This document shows, one piece after another, positions 1 through 7,828 of a DNA stretch of 64,000 nt (the first letter of the stretch is position 1; every line of letters begins with the position of its first letter). The notes beneath the pieces are model-generated. The model was not told the origin of the DNA, made no database searches, and saw only the letters and a list, made by a program, of their open reading frames with translations. The translations under genes were made by a program, and so were the position numbers. The stretch covers positions 124,001-188,000 of the forward strand of contig NZ_JACSZV010000001.1 of NCBI RefSeq assembly GCF_014472415.1. The letters are read 5' to 3'. Source of the DNA: Pseudomonas sp. N40(2020). GTDB lineage: Bacteria > Pseudomonadota > Gammaproteobacteria > Pseudomonadales > Pseudomonadaceae.

Positions 1-756
1 GAAGACAATCTGCAAGCGTTCGAGACCCTGTTCGCCAAGCGCGGCTTTGTCGATGCGTTTGTCCGTGTGCCGGGCGAAACGCGCAGCAACATCAAAGTCG
101 CCGAGCGCGATGGCCGTATCACCGACATCAACGGCCCGGGGCCGGTGGTCGATGCAGCGGCGCAGCAGGCATTGCTTGATCGTCTGGTGCAGATTGCGCC
201 GGGGCACGACGCGGTCGTGGTCGCCGGCAGTCTGCCGCGCGGCGTGACTGCACAGTGGTTGCGCGAACTGATCGAACGGCTCAATTCCCTCGGCCTGAAA
301 GTCGCCCTCGATTCCAGCGGTGAAGCATTGCGCGAAGCGCTCAAGGCCAGTCCGTGGCTGATCAAACCGAATACGGAAGAGTTGGCCGATGCGCTTGGTT
401 GCGAAGTGGTTTCCCACGCCGCCGAGGCGCACGCAGCGGCGCAGTTGCACGGGCAAGGCATCGAACACGTGGTGATCTCCCACGGCGCCGACGGCGTGAA
501 CTGGTTCAGCGTCGGCTCGGCGCTGCATGCCTCGCCGCCAAAGGTCAGCGTCGCCAGCACCGTGGGTGCCGGTGATTCGCTATTGGCCGGCATGCTCCAC
601 GGTTTGCTCAGTGCCGACACGCCGGAGCAAACCTTGCGCACGGCCACGGCGATTGCCGCAATGGCGGTGACCCAGATCGGTTTTGGCATCAACGACGCCG
701 CGCAACTGGCGCAGCTCGAACAGGGCGTGCGCGTGCGCCCCCTGACAGAACAATAA
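1..756 (+). CDS. fruK: 1-phosphofructokinase FruK, 5' end missing
   Basis: The frame is open from the first base, so the N-terminus lies outside the window; 251 residues are visible of a family length near 310. This PfkB-family cytosolic kinase phosphorylates fructose 1-phosphate, the product of the fructose PTS, to fructose 1,6-bisphosphate. Visible marks are VVAGSLPRG, the IKPNTEEL segment and the C-terminal PfkB signature GAGDSLLAGMLHG, whose Asp is the catalytic base. The gene ends 11 bp before fruA, so the two are one operon. A short ATG at 67 is internal and not the start. Identity is firm because of the FruA neighbour; tagatose-6-phosphate kinase would be the alternative from sequence alone. 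Confidence 0.95.
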   Translation, partial: EDNLQAFETLFAKRGFVDAFVRVPGETRSNIKVAERDGRITDINGPGPVVDAAAQQALLDRLVQIAPGHDAVVVAGSLPRGVTAQWLRELIERLNSLGLKVALDSSGEALREALKASPWLIKPNTEELADALGCEVVSHAAEAHAAAQLHGQGIEHVVISHGADGVNWFSVGSALHASPPKVSVASTVGAGDSLLAGMLHGLLSADTPEQTLRTATAIAAMAVTQIGFGINDAAQLAQLEQGVRVRPLTEQ

Positions 757-767
757 GAGGGTTTGTC

Positions 768-2501
768 ATGAAGTTAGCCATTGTTACGGCTTGCCCGAAC
801 GGCATGGTCACCAGTGTGCTGTGCGCCCGTTTGCTCGATGCGGCGGCCCAGCGTCAGGGTTGGAGCACCAGCGTCGAAGTGGTCGACGCGGCGCACCCGG
901 AACGTGAATTGTCGGCAGCGACCATCGAAGCGGCGGAGTGGGTGTTGCTGGTCGCCACCGGTAACGTCGACATGACGCGTTTTGTCGGCAAACGGGTCTT
1001 TCAGATTGCCCCGGCGCAAGCCCTTCAGGACGTCGAAGCGGTGCTGCGTCGTGGTGCCGAAGAAGCCGAAATTTATGTCGCCAGCGCAGCCGCCCCGGCT
1101 GCCGTTGAGCAGCGTACGCCGCGCATCGTCGCCATCACCGCGTGCCCGACCGGCGTCGCACACACCTTCATGGCGGCCGAAGCGTTGCAGCAAACGGCCA
1201 AGCGTCTGGGCTATGAATTGCAGGTCGAAACTCAGGGCTCGGTCGGCGCGAAAACTCCGCTGAGCGCGACAGCGATTGCCGAGGCTGACGTGGTGCTGCT
1301 GGCGGCGGATATCGACGTCGCCACCGAGCGATTCGCCGGCAAGAAAATCTACCGCTGCGGCACCGGCATTGCGTTGAAGCAATCCGAAGCCACCCTGAAA
1401 AAAGCCCTCGCCGAAGGCCAGCAGGAAAGCGCCGCCAGCGACGGCAAGGCACCGGCCAAGTCGGAGAAAACTGGCGTCTACAAACACCTGTTGACCGGCG
1501 TGTCGTACATGCTGCCGATGGTGGTGGCGGGTGGTTTGATGATCGCGTTGTCGTTTGTCTTTGGCATCACCGCGTTCAAAGAGGAAGGCACACTGGCGGC
1601 GGCACTGATGCAGATCGGCGGCGAGACCGCGTTCAAGCTGATGGTGCCGCTGCTGGCCGGTTACATCGCCTACTCGATTGCCGACCGTCCAGGCCTGGCG
1701 CCGGGGATGATTGGCGGCCTGTTGGCGAGCACCTTGGGCGCCGGGTTTATCGGCGGGATCGTCGCCGGGTTTATCGCCGGTTATGCGGCCAAGGCGATCA
1801 GTCGTTATGTCGCGTTGCCGCAAAGTCTTGAGGCACTGAAACCGATTCTGATCATCCCGTTGTTCGCCAGTCTGTTCACCGGCCTGGTGATGATCTACGT
1901 GGTCGGCAAACCGGTGGCGGGCATGCTCGCGGCGCTCACTCAATTTCTCGACAGCATGGGCACCACCAACGCGATTCTGCTTGGGATCGTGCTCGGCGGC
2001 ATGATGTGCGTCGACCTCGGCGGGCCGATCAACAAAGCCGCGTATGCGTTCTCGGTGGGGCTGCTGGCCTCGCAGAGTTACGCGCCGATGGCCGCGACCA
2101 TGGCGGCCGGGATGGTGCCGCCGATTGGTCTGGGCATCGCCACGTTCATCGCCCGGCGCAAGTTCGCCCAGACCGAACGCGAGGCCGGCAAGGCTGCCTT
2201 CGTACTGGGGCTGTGCTTTATCTCCGAAGGGGCGATTCCGTTTGCCGCGAAAGATCCATTGCGGGTTATCCCGGCGAGCATCGCTGGCGGTGCGCTGACC
2301 GGTGCGTTGTCGATGTACTTCGGCTGCAAACTGATGGCGCCGCACGGTGGCTTGTTCGTCATGCTGATCCCGAATGCGATCAATCATGCGTTGCTGTATT
2401 TGCTGGCGATTGTCGCGGGGAGTTTGTTGACGGCGGTGGTTTACGCGACGGTCAAACGGCCTGAAGCCGTGGAGCTGGCAATGGAACCCGCCAAGGCCTG
2501 A
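768..2501 (+). CDS. fruA: PTS fructose transporter, EIIB'BC fusion FruA
   Basis: Inner-membrane permease and phosphotransferase (577 residues) that imports fructose as fructose 1-phosphate. Two EIIB-type domains come first: residues 1-100 with TACPNG (Cys9) and residues 118-215 with TACPTGVAHTFMAAEAL, whose Cys126 is the likely phosphorylated residue. A linker rich in Ala, Ser and Lys (216-235) leads to the EIIC membrane domain from about 236, starting GVYKHLLTGVSYMLP, with many hydrophobic helices and the GGPINKAAYAF segment. The first EIIB copy lacks the VAHTF part of the motif and may be regulatory or degenerate, as in other FruA proteins. The start ATG follows AAGAGGG at good spacing. FruB (EIIA-HPr) would be expected upstream of fruK, outside the window. 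Confidence 0.96.
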   Translation: MKLAIVTACPNGMVTSVLCARLLDAAAQRQGWSTSVEVVDAAHPERELSAATIEAAEWVLLVATGNVDMTRFVGKRVFQIAPAQALQDVEAVLRRGAEEAEIYVASAAAPAAVEQRTPRIVAITACPTGVAHTFMAAEALQQTAKRLGYELQVETQGSVGAKTPLSATAIAEADVVLLAADIDVATERFAGKKIYRCGTGIALKQSEATLKKALAEGQQESAASDGKAPAKSEKTGVYKHLLTGVSYMLPMVVAGGLMIALSFVFGITAFKEEGTLAAALMQIGGETAFKLMVPLLAGYIAYSIADRPGLAPGMIGGLLASTLGAGFIGGIVAGFIAGYAAKAISRYVALPQSLEALKPILIIPLFASLFTGLVMIYVVGKPVAGMLAALTQFLDSMGTTNAILLGIVLGGMMCVDLGGPINKAAYAFSVGLLASQSYAPMAATMAAGMVPPIGLGIATFIARRKFAQTEREAGKAAFVLGLCFISEGAIPFAAKDPLRVIPASIAGGALTGALSMYFGCKLMAPHGGLFVMLIPNAINHALLYLLAIVAGSLLTAVVYATVKRPEAVELAMEPAKA

Positions 2502-2513
2502 AACCACAAAAAC

Positions 2514-2602
2514 TGTGGGAGCGAGCTTGCTCGCGAATGCAATCTGTCAGTCACATGGATGTTGACTGGCACACCGCTTTCGCGAGCAGGCTCGCTCCCA
2601 CA
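2514..2602. repeat. Intergenic palindromic repeat, family A
   Basis: An inverted pair of a 'tgtgggagcgagc(t/c)tgctcgcga' unit separated by about 45 bp. The right arm reads 'tcgcgagcaggctcgctccc' and is the complement of the left arm. Same family as 13537, 21449, 35541, 40311 and 52261. It lies between fruA and the phosphatase gene and could act as a transcript 3' stabiliser or weak terminator. It carries no gene. Confidence 0.85.
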
Positions 2603-2670
2603 GGAGGATGTGTTGTCATGCCGGATTCATCATCGCGTGCTTTAGTTTTCCTTTTTTCAGGGAGAACAGC

Positions 2671-4212
2671 ATGAGCGATTTCAATGTGGGTCGCCGGCGT
2701 GTCATGCAAGTCGTCGGCGCCGGGCTGCTGATGCCGAGCCTGGCGCCGGCGGTGATTGCGTCGGTCAAGGATCGTCCGCAACTCACCGATGGCGTGCAGT
2801 CCGGCGACCTGCAAGGCGACCGCGCGATGATCTGGAGTCGCAGCGATCGTCCGGCGCGGATGGTGGTCGAGTGGGATACCCGCAGCCAGTTTCGCAACCC
2901 GCGCCGCGTCGTCTCGGCGCTGGCCGATGCCCACAGCGATTTCACCGCCCGGGTTGAGCTCACCGGGCTGCCCGCCGATCAGGCGATTTTCTATCGCGTG
3001 TACTTCAAGGACGCCCGCACTGGTGTGGCCAGCGAACCGTGGCTCGGCCACTTGCGCAGCGCCCCGACGGCGCGGCGCAATATTCGCTTCGTCTGGAGCG
3101 GCGACACCGTCGGCCAGGGCTTCGGCATCAACCCGGACATCGGCGGCATGCGTATCTACGAAGCGATGCGCCTGCGCCTGCCGGACTTCTTTATCCACAG
3201 CGGCGACACCATCTACGCCGACGGCCCGGTGCCGGCCCAACTGACCACCGAAAACGGTCGGGTGTGGCGCAACATCACCACCGAAGCCAAGAGCAAAGTC
3301 GCCCAGACCCTCGACGACTATCGCGGCAACTACCGCTACAACCTGCTGGACGAAAACATCCGCCGCTTCAACGCCGAAGTGCCGCAGATCTGGCAGTGGG
3401 ATGACCATGAAGTGGTCAACAACTGGTCACCCGGCAAACAGCTCGACGAGCGTTATCAGGAAAAAGATATCCACACCCTGGTCGGCCGTGCGCGCAAGGC
3501 CTGGCTGGAATATTCGCCGATGCGTTTGCAGGCGGCCGACGGTGGCGGGCGGATCTATCGCAAGATCAGTTATGGGCCGATGCTCGATGTGTTTGTGCTG
3601 GATATGCGCAGTTATCGAGAAGCCAACGACGACAACCTCGGGGCGGCGAAACCGTTCTTGGGGCGTGAGCAACTGGACTGGCTCAAGCGTGGCTTGAAGA
3701 AATCGAAAGCCCAATGGAAGGTGATTGCCGCCGACATGCCGATTGGTCTTGGCGTGCCTGATGGCGAGGTAAGTCCGGGCGTGGCGCGCTGGGAAGCGGT
3801 GGCCAACGGCGACCCGGGACCAGCGCAGGGACGTGAGTTGGAAATAGCTGAATTGCTCGGTTATCTGCGAGCGCAACAGGTGCGCAATTTTGTCTTCCTG
3901 ACGGCAGACGTGCATTACTGCGCGGCGCATCACTATCACCCCGACCGTGCGGCGTTTCAGGATTTCGAACCGTTCTGGGAATTTGTCGCGGGGCCGTTGA
4001 ATGCCGGGAGTTTTGGGCCCAATCCATTGGATAAAACCTTCGGCCCCGAGGTGGTGTTCGAAAAGGCTCCGCCGGCACAGAACACTTCGCCGTTTGCCGG
4101 GTTTCAGTTTTTTGGCGAGGTGAATATTGAAGGGCAGAGCGGGGAGATGAGTGTGGTGTTGCGGGATCTGGATGGGGTGGCGGTGTTTGAGAAGAAGTTG
4201 CAGCCGGTTTGA
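2671..4212 (+). CDS. PhoD-type alkaline phosphatase/phosphodiesterase, Tat-exported
   Basis: A 513-residue predicted metallophosphatase of the PhoD family, which uses Fe and Ca to cleave phosphate mono- and diesters outside the cytoplasm. The N-terminus has a twin-arginine signal (NVGRRRVMQVVGAGLL), so folded export by Tat is expected. Metal-site segments visible are WSGDT near residue 145, HSGDTIYADGP, WDDHEVVNN and TADVHYCAAHHY. I take the ATG at 2671, which follows CAGGGAGAACAGC, rather than an in-frame ATG 63 bp upstream, because only this puts the twin arginines near the N-terminus. Length is normal for the family. I do not see a convincing Pho box upstream, so phosphate control is not shown. 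The gene stands alone between repeats. Confidence 0.88.
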   Translation: MSDFNVGRRRVMQVVGAGLLMPSLAPAVIASVKDRPQLTDGVQSGDLQGDRAMIWSRSDRPARMVVEWDTRSQFRNPRRVVSALADAHSDFTARVELTGLPADQAIFYRVYFKDARTGVASEPWLGHLRSAPTARRNIRFVWSGDTVGQGFGINPDIGGMRIYEAMRLRLPDFFIHSGDTIYADGPVPAQLTTENGRVWRNITTEAKSKVAQTLDDYRGNYRYNLLDENIRRFNAEVPQIWQWDDHEVVNNWSPGKQLDERYQEKDIHTLVGRARKAWLEYSPMRLQAADGGGRIYRKISYGPMLDVFVLDMRSYREANDDNLGAAKPFLGREQLDWLKRGLKKSKAQWKVIAADMPIGLGVPDGEVSPGVARWEAVANGDPGPAQGRELEIAELLGYLRAQQVRNFVFLTADVHYCAAHHYHPDRAAFQDFEPFWEFVAGPLNAGSFGPNPLDKTFGPEVVFEKAPPAQNTSPFAGFQFFGEVNIEGQSGEMSVVLRDLDGVAVFEKKLQPV

Positions 4213-4233
4213 GATGGGGGGGAGTCAAAAGCT

Positions 4234-4426
4234 ACCCTCACCCCAGCCCTCTCCCAGAGGGAGAGGGAGCTGACCGCATTGTCTCGAGTCATACGCCGAC
4301 CTGAAAAACCGAGTCGATTATGAATTCGGTGGAGAGCGTTCAGGTCGGCGTATTTCTGGAGCATATTCCGATCAGTCCCCTCTCCCTTTGGGCGGTCCGA
4401 CGTTTCGGGAGGGCTAGGGTGAGGGG
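4234..4426. repeat. Intergenic repeat, family C, left copy flanking DUF559 gene
   Basis: Outer inverted arms 'ccctcaccccagccctctcc' and 'agggctagggtgagggg' enclose an inner inverted pair (ATACGCCGACCTGAA and TTCAGGTCGGCGTAT) around the asymmetric core 'gagtcgattatgaattcgg'. The right half is slightly rearranged (gggcggtccgacgtttcggg). The right arm overlaps the 3' end of the DUF559 gene and provides its stop codon. Other copies: 4830, 34667, 49121. Confidence 0.85.
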
Positions 4427-4782
4427 TTTTTCAGACCCTCCGCAATCCTGATGATCTGCTCCAGCACATCCCCCATCTGCTGCATCACTTCCAGATTACT
4501 GAACCGCACAACTTCAATACCCTGACGTTGAAGGAACAGCGTCCGACGCTGGTCGTGAATGACGCCCGCCGTTTCATAGTGCTGACCGCCGTCCAACTCG
4601 ATGGCCAGTTTCAACTCAACACAATAAAAATCCAGCACATAGGGCGGGCAGGGGAATTGCCTGCGGAACTTGAGATCAGCGATTTGGCGCGAGCGCAACC
4701 TTTGCCAGAGCAGGTGTTCACAGTCGGTTTGGTGAGTGCGTAAATGGCGGGCGAATTGAGCGAGTGTGGGGCGGTTTGGCAT
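4414..4782 (-). CDS. DUF559 family endonuclease-like protein
   Basis: A 122-residue protein of the DUF559 family, which is related to Vsr-type nucleases of the PD-(D/E)XK fold. The N-terminal part reads LWQRLRSRQI, the core KFRRQFPCPPYVLDFYC followed by KLAIELDGGQHY, which supplies the family's acidic residues (Asp of DFY, Glu and Asp of IELDGGQH). The C-terminal helix region ends EGLKNPSP. Function of family members is not firmly established; DNA cleavage is inference from fold. The start ATG at 4782 is preceded by AAGGAACGTGAAGC. The purine-rich ribosome site lies in the loop of a small CTTCAC/GTGAAG hairpin. The gene sits alone between two same-orientation copies of repeat C and takes its last codons and stop from the left copy. 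Confidence 0.85.
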   Translation of the reverse strand: MPNRPTLAQFARHLRTHQTDCEHLLWQRLRSRQIADLKFRRQFPCPPYVLDFYCVELKLAIELDGGQHYETAGVIHDQRRTLFLQRQGIEVVRFSNLEVMQQMGDVLEQIIRIAEGLKNPSP

Positions 4783-4829
4783 GCTTCACGTTCCTTGTGA
4801 AGTGGCTTGAGATTTCACTGTAGTTCACG

Positions 4830-5069
4830 ACCCTCACCCCAGCCCTCTCCCATGGGGAGAGGGGGCCTACGGAGTTGTTTCAGGTTGTACATCGACCTGA
4901 AAGACCGAGTCGATTATGGATTTGGTACAGACGCGGATGGCGATTATGGCTCTGGCGCAGCGCTCTGATATCGATGTTGGATTCGGCACAGAGCTTTCAG
5001 GTCGGCGTATTTCTGCAGCATCCCCCAATCAGTCCCCTCTCCCTCGGGGAGAGGGTTAGGGTGAGGGGC
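4830..5069. repeat. Intergenic repeat, family C, right copy flanking DUF559 gene
   Basis: Same terminal arms as the copy at 4234. Its inner core (accgagtcgattatgga and cctgaaagaccgag) is in the same orientation, so the two form direct repeats around the DUF559 gene. This copy is longer by an internal stretch near 4918-5000. It ends 13 bp from the stop codon of the flavoreductase gene. Confidence 0.85.
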
Positions 5070-5081
5070 TTTTCAGCGATT

Positions 5082-7652
5082 TCAATAAACGTCGCGGCGG
5101 TATCGGCCCTGTTCGGTCAGGCTTTCGACTTCAGCAGCACCAAGAACGTCATGGAGCACTTGATCCACGCCTGATGCCATCCCCTGCAAGCTGCCACAGA
5201 TATAGATGACAGCACCGTCGGCCAGCCACTGCTTCAACTCATCAGCCGACTCACGCAACCGATCCTGCACATAAATCTTCTCGGCCTGATCCCGCGAAAA
5301 CGCAAGATCCAGCCGCTCCAGATCACCATTGATCAACCACTCTTCCAGCTCCGCACGGCACAGGTAATCGTATTCACGATTACGTTCGCCAAACAATAAC
5401 CACTGACGCTGTTGACCGTCGGCAATCCGTGCCTTGAGCAAACTGCGCAACCCGGCAAGGCCGGTGCCGTTACCGATCAGAATCATCGGCACCGGTTCAT
5501 TCGGCAGGTGGAAACCGCTGTTTCGGCGCACCCGCAAGCTGATGCTGCCACCCACCGGCGCATGCTCGGTCAACCAACCGGAGCCGACGCCGAGGCTGCC
5601 GTCGCTGTGTTGTTCCTGACGCACGATCAGCTCCAGCAAACCGTCGGCGGCAATCGAAGCGATCGAGTATTCGCGCATGGCCAGCGGCACCATGGCATCG
5701 ACCAGCGCCTGCGCATGCAGACCCACCAGATGCGCGCGATGCTCGGGCAGCTGGCGCGAGGCCAATGCCACTTCCAGCGGTTCGTCGAGGCCGTTGATGT
5801 TCACCGTGGTCTCGCCCCGAATGCCGAGGCCGTCTAGGAAGTGCTCGATGATCCACGGGCAGTTGCGTGGCAGCACTTCCACCAGATCACCGGCCAGCCA
5901 ACTGCTGGTATTCGGTGCGCTCAGGCCCAACAGATAAACCGGCGAACCGCTGCTGTCCGGGTTCATCAGTTCACGGCGGACCAGCGTCCAGTTGTCGTAG
6001 CTCGGCGCCTGCCAGGTGTCGACCGGTGCTTGCCCGGTGAGTTGGCCCAGTTGGGTTTGCCAGTGACGCAGGGCATACGGATCGCCGCTGTCGACTTCTA
6101 CCGGGGCAAACAGGGTCTTGCCGCCGTGCTCGCTCAACCATTGGTGCAGACGACGGGCGAACCCGCAGAAGTGTTGATACTGACGATCGCCCAGACCCAG
6201 CACCGCGTAGTTCAGGCTGTCGAGTGTCGAGGCTTTGCCCAGCACCTTGCGTTCGAAACCACGGGCGCTGTCCGGCGCTTCGCCGTCGCCGAAGGTACTG
6301 ACGACAAACAGCGCGTTGGTTGAATCACGCAGATCCTGTTCGCTGACATTGGCCAGCGGCTGCACCTTCACCGGCAACCCGGCGGCCTGCAATTGGCCGG
6401 CGGTCTGCCAGGCCAGTTGCTCGGCAAAACCGCTCTGGCTGGCGAAGCCGATCAGCCACGCCGGAGCATCGCCGGCCGGTTGTGCGAGGCCTTTGCGGGC
6501 ATCTTTGATCTGCTTTTTCTTGCGGCGACGATCCAGATACAACAGCCATCCGGTGATGAAAAACAGCGGCATGCATATGGCGGCGACAGTGATGATGATC
6601 CGCCCGATGAGACCGAAATAGCTGCCGACGTGCAGTGCATAAATGCTCGTCAGCAGTTGCGCCTTGAAGCTCTTGTCGGCGTAGCGGTCGACGCGTTTGA
6701 CGATGCCGGTGGCCGGGTCGAGGGTGATCTGGTTCAGCGCGCGATCATGGGGCGAGCTGTCGAGCAGGTAGAACACCGTCGCCGGTTGGCCAGCCACGGG
6801 CGGCATGCGGATGTTGTAGGCGGACAGGCCTGGGCCGGCGGCGCTGTAGATGCTGCTCCACATCGCGGCGTAATCGGCGGTGGGCGCAGGACCTTCTGGC
6901 GCAGGCCCGCGACCACCGCGCACGCGTTCGTTTTGCGGGGCGTCGGAAAGCAGTCTGGTCAGGCCCTTGTTGTACCACTCGTACGACCACGACAACCCGG
7001 TCAGCGCCAGCAGCAGATACACCAACAGGCACCAGGTGCCGGCTACCGAGTGCAGATCCCAGTTGAAGGCGCGGCCCTTTTTCTTCCAGTCGAGGGTCAG
7101 CCACACACGCCAGCTGTTCCACTGGCGCGGCCAGCGCAGGTAAAGGCCCGAGAGGCAGAAGAACAACAGGATCAGGGTGCAGGCGCCGGTGATGTTGCGA
7201 CCGGTGTCGCCCATGGCGAGGAAACGGTGCAACTGCAGCATCAGGCCGAAGAAGTCCTGACCCACGGCATCGCCCATGAACTCGCCGGTGTACGGGTCGA
7301 AGTAGCACATTTCACCGCGACGTTCGCCTTTGGGCGGGGTGAAGTACACCCGCGCGGCGTTGCCACTGTCGGTCTCGACCCACAGCATCGAGACTTTTTT
7401 GCCCGAGGTGGCTTCGATGCGTTCCACCAGTTCAACGGGGGGCAGCACGCCGGAAACTTGTTTTTCCACCTGCAACACCGACGGGTTCAGCGCCCGCAGG
7501 ATCTCGTCCTGAAACGAATAGGCGGCGCCGGTAATGCCCATCAGGGCCAGCACCAGGCCGGCAGTGATGCCAAAAAACCAGTGCAACTGGAACAGGGTTT
7601 TCTTCAACACGTCACTCGCCGTCCGTTTGGAAATTGTCATCACGGCGCACAT
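5082..7652 (-). CDS. PepSY membrane domain / flavodoxin / FAD-NAD(P) reductase fusion, probable iron reductase
   Basis: An 856-residue fusion. Residues 1-400 form a PepSY-associated membrane domain with helices near 27-48, 155-175, 205-225 and 345-370. Residues about 402-545 are flavodoxin-like ([36 protein letters not shown]). The rest is a sulfite-reductase-type FAD/NAD(P) module ([36 protein letters not shown]). This layout suggests electrons pass from cytoplasmic NAD(P)H through FMN and FAD to a membrane or periplasmic acceptor. Beside the siderophore receptor piuA the likely role is reduction of ferric iron or ferri-siderophore; this is inference. In P. aeruginosa an oxidoreductase also lies next to piuA. 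Neither possible start (7652 or 7640, MTISKRT) has a clear ribosome site. A frequent automatic name, sulfite reductase flavoprotein, would mislead: no cysI-type partner is near. Confidence 0.85.
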   Translation of the reverse strand: MCAVMTISKRTASDVLKKTLFQLHWFFGITAGLVLALMGITGAAYSFQDEILRALNPSVLQVEKQVSGVLPPVELVERIEATSGKKVSMLWVETDSGNAARVYFTPPKGERRGEMCYFDPYTGEFMGDAVGQDFFGLMLQLHRFLAMGDTGRNITGACTLILLFFCLSGLYLRWPRQWNSWRVWLTLDWKKKGRAFNWDLHSVAGTWCLLVYLLLALTGLSWSYEWYNKGLTRLLSDAPQNERVRGGRGPAPEGPAPTADYAAMWSSIYSAAGPGLSAYNIRMPPVAGQPATVFYLLDSSPHDRALNQITLDPATGIVKRVDRYADKSFKAQLLTSIYALHVGSYFGLIGRIIITVAAICMPLFFITGWLLYLDRRRKKKQIKDARKGLAQPAGDAPAWLIGFASQSGFAEQLAWQTAGQLQAAGLPVKVQPLANVSEQDLRDSTNALFVVSTFGDGEAPDSARGFERKVLGKASTLDSLNYAVLGLGDRQYQHFCGFARRLHQWLSEHGGKTLFAPVEVDSGDPYALRHWQTQLGQLTGQAPVDTWQAPSYDNWTLVRRELMNPDSSGSPVYLLGLSAPNTSSWLAGDLVEVLPRNCPWIIEHFLDGLGIRGETTVNINGLDEPLEVALASRQLPEHRAHLVGLHAQALVDAMVPLAMREYSIASIAADGLLELIVRQEQHSDGSLGVGSGWLTEHAPVGGSISLRVRRNSGFHLPNEPVPMILIGNGTGLAGLRSLLKARIADGQQRQWLLFGERNREYDYLCRAELEEWLINGDLERLDLAFSRDQAEKIYVQDRLRESADELKQWLADGAVIYICGSLQGMASGVDQVLHDVLGAAEVESLTEQGRYRRDVY

Positions 7653-7688
7653 TATGCCGTGGGTTATCGAGAGCTTCTTTGATTACGC

Positions 7689-7723
7689 ACAAAAGCCCCG
7701 TTCAATCTAATGAACAGGGCTTT
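7689..7723 (-). terminator. Intrinsic terminator after piuA
   Basis: Stem AAAGCCCCGTTCA / TGAACAGGGCTTT with a short loop, followed by T residues on the minus strand. It lies between the piuA stop and the flavoreductase start, so the two minus-strand genes probably have separate promoters or attenuated read-through. Confidence 0.75.
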
Positions 7724-7730
7724 GTTGTTT

Positions 7731-7822
7731 GTAGGAGCTGCGGCACGCTGCGATCTTTTGTTCTTGGATTTCCCAGAGTCAAAAGCAGGATCAAAAGATC
7801 GCAGCGTACCGCAGCTCCTACA
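7731..7822. repeat. Intergenic palindromic repeat, family B
   Basis: Left arm 'gtaggagctgcggcacgctg', right arm the inverted 'accgcagctcctac', with 'gatcaaaagatcgcag' towards the centre. Same family as 19431, 41731, 46021 and 50307. It lies just downstream of the piuA stop. Confidence 0.85.
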
Positions 7823-7828
7823 GGTTCC

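Noticed and set aside
774-2507. 577-codon open frame opposite fruA
   Set aside because: Mirrors a true gene codon by codon in GC-rich DNA; the peptide is low-complexity (His, Arg, Gln, Asp rich) with no domains.
2514-2602. Regularly recurring short palindromes as a CRISPR array
   Set aside because: Repeats are scattered singly between genes, form inverted pairs, and have no uniform spacers or cas genes.
5082-7652. Naming the flavoprotein CysJ (assimilatory sulfite reductase)
   Set aside because: The N-terminal PepSY membrane domain and the piuA context do not fit; no cysI-like gene is near.
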